Assembly (NCBI GenBank): GCA_910587135.1
Contig: CAJULF010000049.1
Span: 1-19,376, forward strand
Reading direction: 5' to 3'
Length of the DNA stretch: 19,376 bases
DNA from: an uncultured Oscillospiraceae bacterium
Lineage (GTDB): Bacteria > Bacillota > Clostridia > Oscillospirales > Ruminococcaceae
The notes under the pieces were generated by a model. The model was not told the DNA's origin, did not search any database, and saw nothing but the letters and a program-made list of their open reading frames with translations. Position numbers and translations under genes: made by a program. Shown here piece after piece: positions 6,452 to 13,985 of this stretch. The stretch's first letter is position 1. Each line of letters starts with the position of its first letter.

Positions 6452-7480
6452 ATGCTGAAAAGCGATTTTTATTATGAACTGCCCGAAGAGCTTATTGCGC
6501 AGGCTCCCGTTGAACCGCGGGACAGTTCGCGTTTAATGGTGGTCGACCGTGAAAGCGGCGGCATAACTCACGATCGGTTCTATAATATATGCGATTATCT
6601 GCAAAAAGGTGATCTGCTTGTCATGAACGACAGCAAGGTATTTCCCGCGCGTATTTACGGCACAAAGCGGGAAACCGGCGTTCCCGTTGAATTTCTGCTG
6701 CTGAAGCGGGAGAGCCTTACCGATTGGGAAACGCTTGTACGACCTGGTCGGCGGCTGAAGCCGGGGGCAATTGTGGATTTCCCCGAGGGCTTGTTGGCGG
6801 AGATACTGGAAACTGTGAACGGCGGCAACAGGCTGGTGAGATTTTCCTTTGAGGGAGACTTTTTCGATATTCTTGACAGGATAGGGCAGATGCCGCTGCC
6901 GCCTTATATCACCGAAAAGCTGAACGACAACGACCGATACAATACCGTTTATTGCCGCGAGACCGGCTCGGCGGCGGCTCCTACGGCAGGACTGCATTTT
7001 ACCGAGCGGCTTTTCGGTGAGCTTGAGGAAAAGGGTATTGATACCGCTTATGTAACGCTTCATGTGGGATTGGGGACTTTCCGCCCCGTAAAGGAGGAAA
7101 ATATTCTCAACCACAAAATGCATATCGAACATTATTCGATACCCGCCGAGACCGCCGATAAAATTAAAGCCTGTAAGGAACGCGGCGGGCGCGTGATAGC
7201 GGTTGGCACAACAAGCTGCCGAACCTTGGAGAGCGCTTCGCAGCAAAGAGAGATATCCTCCCGCTCCGACGATACTGGGATATTTATCTATCCGGGGTAT
7301 GATTTTAAGTGTATAGACGGGCTGATAACCAATTTTCATCTTCCCGAAAGCACGCTCATAATGCTTGTCAGCGCTTTTCTCGGCAGGGAGAAAACTCTTA
7401 ACGCCTATCGTGCCGCCATTGAGGAGAGATATCGCTTTTTCAGCTTTGGCGACGCTATGTTTATTGCAAACAAGATTTGA
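6452..7480 (+). CDS. queA: S-adenosylmethionine:tRNA ribosyltransferase-isomerase
   Basis: QueA transfers and isomerises the ribosyl part of S-adenosylmethionine onto preQ1-modified tRNA, giving epoxyqueuosine at the wobble position of GUN-anticodon tRNAs. The 342-residue length is typical. Family signatures are intact: RDSSRLMVV (23-31), MNDSKVFPAR (58-67), GSAAAPTAGLHFT (172-184), HVGLGTFRPV (204-213) and ITNFHLPESTLIMLVSAF (292-309). The ATG at 6452 follows AAGGAACGGAG; the frame stays open upstream to 6269, but only through the MITE-like element, so that extension is rejected. The gene stands alone between its promoter and a strong terminator. Its usual partners tgt and ruvB are not in the window. 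Confidence 0.98.
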   Translation: MLKSDFYYELPEELIAQAPVEPRDSSRLMVVDRESGGITHDRFYNICDYLQKGDLLVMNDSKVFPARIYGTKRETGVPVEFLLLKRESLTDWETLVRPGRRLKPGAIVDFPEGLLAEILETVNGGNRLVRFSFEGDFFDILDRIGQMPLPPYITEKLNDNDRYNTVYCRETGSAAAPTAGLHFTERLFGELEEKGIDTAYVTLHVGLGTFRPVKEENILNHKMHIEHYSIPAETADKIKACKERGGRVIAVGTTSCRTLESASQQREISSRSDDTGIFIYPGYDFKCIDGLITNFHLPESTLIMLVSAFLGREKTLNAYRAAIEERYRFFSFGDAMFIANKI

Positions 7481-7503
7481 ATATTACTATTTATATATCT
7501 CGA

Positions 7504-7544
7504 AAGGCGCTCCGTAAAGCATTCGGAGCGCCTTATTGTTTTTT
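7504..7544 (+). terminator. Intrinsic terminator of queA
   Basis: Arms AAGGCGCTCCG (7504-7514) and CGGAGCGCCTT (7524-7534) pair perfectly around a 9-base loop, followed by a T-rich run ending near 7544. It lies 23 bases after the queA stop codon. Confidence 0.92.
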
Positions 7545-7597
7545 GAAAAAGTGAAGATTTGTCAAAGAGCCGTGAACAGGTATTTTTTATTGTTCTG

Positions 7598-7626
7598 TTG
7601 ACTTTTAGTGAAGGATATGGTAAAAT
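7598..7626 (+). promoter_or_regulatory. Promoter of the TIR-protein operon
   Basis: TTGACT (7598-7603), a 17-base spacer and TAAAAT (7621-7626) are visible. Transcription should begin near 7633, only about 14 bases before the ATG at 7647, so the leader is very short and holds little beyond the ribosome binding site. This placement rules out the upstream GTG at 7608 as start. Confidence 0.8.
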
Positions 7627-7646
7627 TAAATAAAGAGGGTGATTGT

Positions 7647-10600
7647 ATGGTGGCTTATTTGTGCAGATGCTGCGGGGCAGCGCTTGATGTAAAAAAGGGA
7701 ATGAAAGTATGCGAGTGCGGTTATTGCGGGATAACGCAAACCGTGCCCAGGCTTGATTTTGATGAAAAAGCGGTTTTGTGGGAGCGCGCGGACGCGCTTC
7801 GCAGAAACGGGGAATTTGACAGGGCGGCGGCGCTGTACGGTCAGCTTGCGGAGCTTGACCCTACCGATCCGGATATATTCTGGTGCATAACCTTGTGCCG
7901 TTTCGGTGTTGAGTATGTTGAGGAGCCTGTTTCACATAAAAGAGTTCCCACCATAAACCGCGTTCAGTACAGCCCGTTTATCGAGGACAAGGATTACCGC
8001 AAAGCCGTGGATATAGCAGACGGCGATCAGCGCAGAATATATATCATTCAGGCGCGGCAGCTTGAGGAGCTGCGCCGCAGCGTGCTGGAGGTATCCCGTA
8101 CAGAGCGTCCGTATGACATTTTTATATGCTATAAGGAAACTGACTCGTCGGGGCGCAGAACGGAGGATTCCCTGCTTGCCGCGCAGCTTTACAGAAGCTT
8201 CACCGCAGAGGGGCTGCGGGTATTCTATGCACGTGTTACGTTGGAGGATAAGGCGGGATTGGCATATGAGCCTTACATATTCGCGGCAATAAATTCCGCA
8301 AAAATAATGCTGGCGCTCGGGACCAGTCCCGACAATTTTAACGCGGTATGGGTAAAGAATGAGTGGAGCCGATATCTGACAAGGATAGCCGAAACATCTC
8401 AAGGGGTGCTGGCGATATTGTATAAGGATATGCTTCCCGCGCATCTGCCGAAAGAATTCGCCCATTTGCAGACCTTTGATATGTCCGCACCCGATTTTAT
8501 GAACGACCTGCTTCGCGGGGTGAGAAAGGTGCTGTCCGCGGAGGACGCTGCCGATATGGAAAAGGAGCAGTCCGACGCGCCCGCGCCCGGAAATTCCGAG
8601 ACGGCAGACCCCGCCGCGCTGCTGCGCAGGGCGGAGCTTGCTTTGGAGGATGGCGAGTTTGATGACGCGGACGGGTTCTGCGAGAGAGTGCTGGATATCG
8701 AGCCGGAAAATGCAGCCGCATACCTGATTAAACTGCTGGCGCAGTATCACGTCGGGTCGGTTGAGCAGCTTAGCGGGGTGAGAGCCGATATCTCCTATTC
8801 GGGAAACTATAAAAAATGCCTGCGTTTCGCGGACGAAAAGCTGCGTGACAGACTTACGGAATGCCGCAATAGCATGATGTACGGTATTTGGCACGGAGGA
8901 TATGAAAGCGCGCGGACTGCGGAGGAGTGTTTTGCGGCGGCGGAGGGTTTCAAGGCGCTGGAGGGCTATGCGGACAGCGCCGAGATGGCTGAACGCTGCC
9001 TTGAAACGGCTGAAAAGCTGCAAAATGAGGAAGCCGTCCTGCGGATGAACAGGGAGTATTGCGAAGCGAGAATGGCTCTGGACAGGGACGGTGATCTTGA
9101 AAGCCTTGCGGAATCGCAAAGCCGTTTGGAGGCTTTGGGAGATTATAAGGATTCCGCGGAGCTTGCGGCGAGGTGCGCCGAAAGAATAAGCGAGCTGACC
9201 GAGGAAAAGCGGCGGCTCGAAGCCGAGGAGGAAAAAGCCGAATGTGAGGAGCGCCTCCGCAGAGAGCGTTCCCGCAAGGCGATAATACGGGCTGCGGCGA
9301 TAGGCATATCCTCCGCTGCCGCGGTGATAGCGGCAGTGTTCATTATCCGCGGCGCGGCGCTGTCGTCGGCATACAAAAACGCTCTTGCGCTCAGAGATGC
9401 GGGAGAATACGAAAAAGCGGCGGCAGCTTTTTCCGATATATACGATTATTCCGACTCTGCGGAGCAGCTGAAACAAACCCGCTATCTTGAGGCGATGAGT
9501 ATATTTGAAGCGGGAGATTATATAGAAGCCGAAAAGTGCTTTAAAGCGCTGGGGGTATATTCCGACGCTACAAGCATGGCAAGTGAGTCAAGGTATCGCC
9601 GCGCTCTTACCCTTGCGGAAAGCGACACGGAGCTTGCTGTATCCTTGATGGAGTCGCTTGGGGCATATTCCGACAGCGCTGAAAAGGCGCTTGTCATACA
9701 ATATGAAAAAGCCGTCCGGTTGTGCGGCGAAAAGCGCTACGGCGAAGCGGCGGAGCTGTTCGGACAGCTCGGCGGCTATTCAGACGCGGCAGAACGCGCT
9801 ATAAGCGCTATGTATTCCTGCGGGGAATATAATATCGAGATCGGACAATATGATAAAGCGGCCGCCGCTTTTGAAAGTCTGGGGGATTATTCCGACAGCG
9901 CCGAGCGCGCCGCTGAGGCGAAATATCTTTGCGCGGAGCAATACTATAACAACGGCAGCTGCTCCGAAGCCGCGGAGCTTTATAGCGAGCTTCTGGGCTG
10001 TTATCAGTCGGAGGAGCGGCAGAATGAGCTGAAATTCAAGGCGGGTCGGGCTTATATCGGGGCGGGCGACTATAATCAAGCTATGGAGCTGCTCAGCAAG
10101 TCAACGTACGAGGGCGCGGCGGAGCTTTACAGTCAGGCAAGCTACGATTACGCGTTGGAATATGCCGAAGGCGGAGAATACGACAAAGCACTGTCGCTGC
10201 TTGCGGCAATACCCGATTACAGGGACAGTGCGGAGAAAGAGCTTGAATATACCTACCGGAAGGCATTGGGACTGCTGGACGAGGGATATTACGAATCCGC
10301 CGAAAATATTTTGAATGAGCTGGGGGATTACGGGGATTCAAAGGAACTGCTGGCGGGTATTCCCGATATGCGTTTTTTTAACGCAAAGGTCGGCGATGTT
10401 ATCAGCTTCGGGAGCTGCAAGCAGCACTTATTGGGCTATGAGGAAGATATACGGTGGCTCGTACTTGAGAGGAAAGACGACAGCGTTCTGGTCGTAAGCG
10501 AAAAGCTTCTGGATTATCTGCCGTACGGCGGCGAAGAATGGGCGGACAGTTCGCTCAGGACATGGCTCAACGGAGAATTTTACGATAAATCGTTCAGCGT

Positions 10601-10952
10601 CGAACAGAAGGCGCGTATACTTTCAGCGGAAGTGACCGCTTTGGGAGATGAAAGCAGCGCGGATACCGAGGATAAGGTTTTTTTGCTGAGCGCTGCGGAT
10701 ACCTATAATTATTTTTCGGATATAGAAGCCAGAAAAGCGGGATATTCGGGCTGGGCTGAAAGAAAGTACAGCGACTCCGTTCAGACAACATATGCGACAT
10801 CTGAAAGCCGTGCATGGTGGCTGCGGGATACGTCATACAGGCAATATAATATAAAAAATATCGACTCCGACGGTGTATTGGGCGGGATTAAATACGACGA
10901 ATCGTCGGGAGTGCGCCCTGCAATGTGGATAGACCTTTCGCGCGTGGGCTGA
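7647..10952 (+). CDS. Membrane-tethered TIR protein, TPR-like repeats, DUF6273-like end
   Basis: A 1101-residue multidomain protein of unknown function. In order: zinc ribbon (Cys6, Cys9, Cys24, Cys27); helical region (45-150); TIR domain (about 156-292) beginning YDIFICYKETD, with a LEDKAG loop and VWVKNEW, where Glu239 fits the catalytic Glu of bacterial NADase TIRs; helical repeats and a charged coiled coil (515-545); one membrane helix (546-568); about nine repeats of 36-37 residues with the pattern LGxYSDSAE (575-900); and a DUF6273-like domain (913-1097). No signal peptide is seen. Basic residues before the helix put the TIR inside and the repeats outside. ATG 7647 is chosen from AGAGGG and the position of the promoter. 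The TIR family is common in Clostridia. NAD cleavage or immune-type signalling is inferred from other bacterial TIRs, not shown. Its paralog starts 25 bases after it. Confidence 0.9.
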   Translation: MVAYLCRCCGAALDVKKGMKVCECGYCGITQTVPRLDFDEKAVLWERADALRRNGEFDRAAALYGQLAELDPTDPDIFWCITLCRFGVEYVEEPVSHKRVPTINRVQYSPFIEDKDYRKAVDIADGDQRRIYIIQARQLEELRRSVLEVSRTERPYDIFICYKETDSSGRRTEDSLLAAQLYRSFTAEGLRVFYARVTLEDKAGLAYEPYIFAAINSAKIMLALGTSPDNFNAVWVKNEWSRYLTRIAETSQGVLAILYKDMLPAHLPKEFAHLQTFDMSAPDFMNDLLRGVRKVLSAEDAADMEKEQSDAPAPGNSETADPAALLRRAELALEDGEFDDADGFCERVLDIEPENAAAYLIKLLAQYHVGSVEQLSGVRADISYSGNYKKCLRFADEKLRDRLTECRNSMMYGIWHGGYESARTAEECFAAAEGFKALEGYADSAEMAERCLETAEKLQNEEAVLRMNREYCEARMALDRDGDLESLAESQSRLEALGDYKDSAELAARCAERISELTEEKRRLEAEEEKAECEERLRRERSRKAIIRAAAIGISSAAAVIAAVFIIRGAALSSAYKNALALRDAGEYEKAAAAFSDIYDYSDSAEQLKQTRYLEAMSIFEAGDYIEAEKCFKALGVYSDATSMASESRYRRALTLAESDTELAVSLMESLGAYSDSAEKALVIQYEKAVRLCGEKRYGEAAELFGQLGGYSDAAERAISAMYSCGEYNIEIGQYDKAAAAFESLGDYSDSAERAAEAKYLCAEQYYNNGSCSEAAELYSELLGCYQSEERQNELKFKAGRAYIGAGDYNQAMELLSKSTYEGAAELYSQASYDYALEYAEGGEYDKALSLLAAIPDYRDSAEKELEYTYRKALGLLDEGYYESAENILNELGDYGDSKELLAGIPDMRFFNAKVGDVISFGSCKQHLLGYEEDIRWLVLERKDDSVLVVSEKLLDYLPYGGEEWADSSLRTWLNGEFYDKSFSVEQKARILSAEVTALGDESSADTEDKVFLLSAADTYNYFSDIEARKAGYSGWAERKYSDSVQTTYATSESRAWWLRDTSYRQYNIKNIDSDGVLGGIKYDESSGVRPAMWIDLSRVG

Positions 10953-10977
10953 CAGTCAGCGGTCACATGGAGGTATT

Positions 10978-13947
10978 ATGGCGGTATTTATATGCAGAAT
11001 GTGCGGCGGCAGGCTTACGCCGCTCAATAAGACAGCTACCTGCAAATGCGATTTTTGCGGGATAGTCCAGAGCGTTCCGCTGTTGGACGGCGAGGATAAA
11101 GCGGAAATGTGCACCGCCGCGGAGCGGCTAAGGCGGGAATACCGCTATGACAAGGCGATAGAGCTTTACGAGGAGCTTATAAGGCTAAGCCCCATCGATG
11201 CGGATCTGTATTGGGCGCTGGCGCTGTGCCGCTGCGGCACGGAGTACGTGAGCAGGGGAGGAAGCCTTGTTCCCGCGCTTAACCGCACTACGGCAAGGTC
11301 GCTGCTTTCCGACGAGGACTACAAGACCGCGCTGAAATACGCGGGCGGGGAGCAGCGCGCCGTTATGGAGCGACAGGCGGCGGAGATAGACGCGGTGCGC
11401 AGGCGCATAGTGGAGTTGTCGCGCGGCGCGGAGGATTACGACGTTTACATCAACTGCCGCGAATCAGATGAAAACGGGCGCAGAACGTCGGATTCCCTTA
11501 TTGCCGCCGATATCTGCGCAAGGCTGAGTGCCGAGGGGTTGAGAGTGTTTTTTCCTCACGTCTGCCTTGAGGACAAGGCGGGAGCGGATTGGGAGCCTTA
11601 CATTTTTTCGGCGCTGAATTCCGCGGCGGTTATGATAGTGGTGGGAACTTCCGCGGACAGCTTCGAGGATATCTGGGTGAGAAACGCATGGAGCAGATTT
11701 CTGGCGTTTACCGCAAACGACAGCCGTCGGAGAATTATTCCCGCGTTCCGTGATATGGAGGCGAATGAGCTTCCTAAAGAGCTGGCAGGGTTTCAGGCGT
11801 TGGATATGTCGCGGCTGGGGTTTGAAACGGATCTGGCGGCAAGCGTTGGCAATGTACTGGGAACAAGGCGGGAAAGAAATGCCCCCGCCGCGTCAGAGCC
11901 GCTTTTGCGCAGAGCGCGTCTTTTTATAGAGGACAGAGATTATTCGGGCGCGGAGCAGCTTTTGTCGGAGCTGTCCGAAAGCGCTGAAGGGTATCTCCTC
12001 AGGCTTTTGTCAGAGTATAAGCTCACCTCGGAGAACGAGCTGGAGGAGCTTAAAACGGATTTTTCGGATTCGGAAAACTACCGCGCGGCAATGCGTCTTG
12101 GCGACGAGAGTTTCCGGCTGAAGCTGAGGGAGCGTAATCTTACTTCGTTATACAACAGATGCTTGGAAAATCTGGATAAAGCCCGAACCGATATACAATA
12201 CCGCGCAGCCGCCTCGGAGTTAAGGGCGCTGAATTACCGCAATTCCGCCGGACTCGCGGATTCCGCGGACAAAAAAGCGGCTGAAATAAGCGCGGAGAAT
12301 GAGATAAGGCGGCGCGAGGGTGTGTATGCTCTTGCCGAGAAAATGCTGAAGGAGAGCGACGATATAATCATTCTTTCTTCCGCTGAAAAAAGTCTGAGGG
12401 AGCTTGGTGATTATCGCAGCGCAGCGGAGCTGGCAGAAGAGTGCGCCGCAAAGATAGAGGATCTGTCCGAAAAAGTTCCCGACGCCCGCTCATACGATAG
12501 GAAAAGAATACCCGCAAAATGGATTGCCGCCGCATGCGGTACTCTGGCAGCGGGAATAATTATCGGTGTTTTCGCGGTAACGAGCAGAGGAAAAAATGGG
12601 GTTATCGTCGGAGAATTTTCCTCCGTAACGGCTGCCGCGGAGACTGCCGAGCCTGTCGGGCCTGTCCGCGCAAAGACTGCGGAGGAGCTTAACGCGGAAA
12701 AGTACGAAAAAGCCGCCGCGATTCTTGAGCAGGGCGGTTATGATGACGCGGAGTTGATATTTACCGCTCTGGGCGGATATTCCAATGCAGCGGATATGGC
12801 AAAGGAGTGCAAATATCAAAAAGCAGCTGACCTGTTGGAGAACGGCAAACGTCAAGAGGCAAAAAAGATGTTTGCCGCTTTGGGGGAATATTCCGATTCA
12901 TCGGAAATGGTATTTGAGTGCGATTACAGAAGCGCGCTCGCCATTAAAGAGAGCGGCGGACTTGAGGCGGCGGAGAGTATATTCGCGCTGCTCGGCGAGT
13001 ACAGTGATTCACAGGAGCAGCTCAACTCGCTGCGCTACACGATGGCTTCCAGCGCGCTGAAGGAGGGAGATACCGCAAAGGCGGAGGAACTGTTCCTGCT
13101 GCTTTGCGGCTATTCCGACGCGGCTACGCAATACTGCAAGCTTGTTTATACCGACGCGGAAAGACTAATTGCCGAGGGGGATATCCCTGCCGCTTGTGAG
13201 CGCCTTGAGCCGCTGCTGGACTGCTACAACAAATATAAGCTCGATAAGGACTATTGGTTTGTGGGCAGGCTTGCGGAAGCCGCGGAGGCTTATAACGAAG
13301 GGTGGTATCTCGGCTGTATAAAAGCGCTGCGCCAAATGGAGGATAACCCGATGAAATCCGTGCTGAACGAATCGGCATGGCAAAGAAGGATAACTGAAAC
13401 GAAAAAAGGCGACATTATATCCTTCGGGCATTTTGAGCAGGGCAAAAATCCGGCATATGACAAATCCATTAAATGGGAGGTTATTGAGAACAACGGAGAG
13501 GGGGCGATCATACTGATGACGGAGTATGAGCTTTTTGAAGCCCCGTTTGATACGGAAAACGGCGGCAGCTGGACAGGCAGCTCGCTGCGGGAATATCTTA
13601 ACAATGAGTTCCTTTATTCCGCGTTTGATGACGAGGAGCGGTCTTATATGAGATACATAGATTTCGGCGCCGATATTGAATACGAGGGAACAGAAAGCTG
13701 TGCGGATATGATATATATTCCGAGCTATGACTTTGCGTTACTTAACAGACATAATTTCTGTTTGCAGCCGTATAAGCGCAGCGAGGGCAATACCGTCCAC
13801 AGCGGAACGACCTATAAGCCGCAGTGGGTGCTTAAGGGAATTAACGAAGCCTTTTGCTTCAGCGATTTCGTTGAGGACGCTGACGGTAACTTCCGATTTA
13901 CCGATTACTGTGGGATACGTCCTGTCATAAAGCTTTCCGTGAAATAA
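10978..13947 (+). CDS. Paralogous TIR protein, TPR-like repeats, catalytic Glu replaced by Ala
   Basis: A 989-residue paralog of the preceding gene with the same domain order. The zinc ribbon (Cys6, Cys9, Cys24, Cys27) lines up residue for residue. The TIR domain (about 153-292) starts YDVYINCRESD and keeps LEDKAG and WEPYIF, but the motif reads IWVRNAW: Ala237 (codon GCA, 11686-11688) stands where the first protein has Glu239. One membrane helix lies at about 514-535, four clear 37-residue LGxYSDS-type repeats at 575-720, weaker helices to 805, and a DUF6273-like domain at 810-987. The 112-residue length difference from the first gene matches about three repeat units. GGAGG lies just before ATG 10978, and the genes are 25 bases apart, so they form one operon. 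The natural reading is a non-catalytic partner, regulator or receptor; assembly with the first protein is inference. Confidence 0.9.
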   Translation: MAVFICRMCGGRLTPLNKTATCKCDFCGIVQSVPLLDGEDKAEMCTAAERLRREYRYDKAIELYEELIRLSPIDADLYWALALCRCGTEYVSRGGSLVPALNRTTARSLLSDEDYKTALKYAGGEQRAVMERQAAEIDAVRRRIVELSRGAEDYDVYINCRESDENGRRTSDSLIAADICARLSAEGLRVFFPHVCLEDKAGADWEPYIFSALNSAAVMIVVGTSADSFEDIWVRNAWSRFLAFTANDSRRRIIPAFRDMEANELPKELAGFQALDMSRLGFETDLAASVGNVLGTRRERNAPAASEPLLRRARLFIEDRDYSGAEQLLSELSESAEGYLLRLLSEYKLTSENELEELKTDFSDSENYRAAMRLGDESFRLKLRERNLTSLYNRCLENLDKARTDIQYRAAASELRALNYRNSAGLADSADKKAAEISAENEIRRREGVYALAEKMLKESDDIIILSSAEKSLRELGDYRSAAELAEECAAKIEDLSEKVPDARSYDRKRIPAKWIAAACGTLAAGIIIGVFAVTSRGKNGVIVGEFSSVTAAAETAEPVGPVRAKTAEELNAEKYEKAAAILEQGGYDDAELIFTALGGYSNAADMAKECKYQKAADLLENGKRQEAKKMFAALGEYSDSSEMVFECDYRSALAIKESGGLEAAESIFALLGEYSDSQEQLNSLRYTMASSALKEGDTAKAEELFLLLCGYSDAATQYCKLVYTDAERLIAEGDIPAACERLEPLLDCYNKYKLDKDYWFVGRLAEAAEAYNEGWYLGCIKALRQMEDNPMKSVLNESAWQRRITETKKGDIISFGHFEQGKNPAYDKSIKWEVIENNGEGAIILMTEYELFEAPFDTENGGSWTGSSLREYLNNEFLYSAFDDEERSYMRYIDFGADIEYEGTESCADMIYIPSYDFALLNRHNFCLQPYKRSEGNTVHSGTTYKPQWVLKGINEAFCFSDFVEDADGNFRFTDYCGIRPVIKLSVK

Positions 13948-13953
13948 AATTTT

Positions 13954-13974
13954 GGCGCGTTGTTTCAACGCGCC
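13954..13974. terminator. Shared terminator between convergent genes
   Basis: Perfect 9-base arms GGCGCGTTG (13954-13962) and CAACGCGCC (13966-13974) enclose a 3-base loop. On the minus strand the hairpin is followed by AAAATTTTATTT, on the plus strand by a weaker T-rich stretch. It lies 6 bases past the second TIR gene and 11 bases past the EAL gene, so it can end both transcripts. Confidence 0.82.
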
Positions 13975-13985
13975 GTTAAGCATTT

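Noticed and set aside
7608..7646. Upstream GTG start of the first TIR protein, adding 13 residues
   Set aside because: The -10 box (7621-7626) lies inside this extension, there is a good ribosome binding site for the ATG at 7647, and the paralog aligns from that ATG.
7932..9476. Long open frame (514 codons) antisense to the first TIR gene
   Set aside because: It has no family features and its composition is that of a shadow frame in GC-rich codon positions of a clearly real gene.
9369..10346. Repeated DNA in the TIR gene taken as a CRISPR or tandem DNA repeat
   Set aside because: The repetition is at the protein level with diverged codons, in frame and 36-37 residues long; there are no identical direct repeats with spacers.
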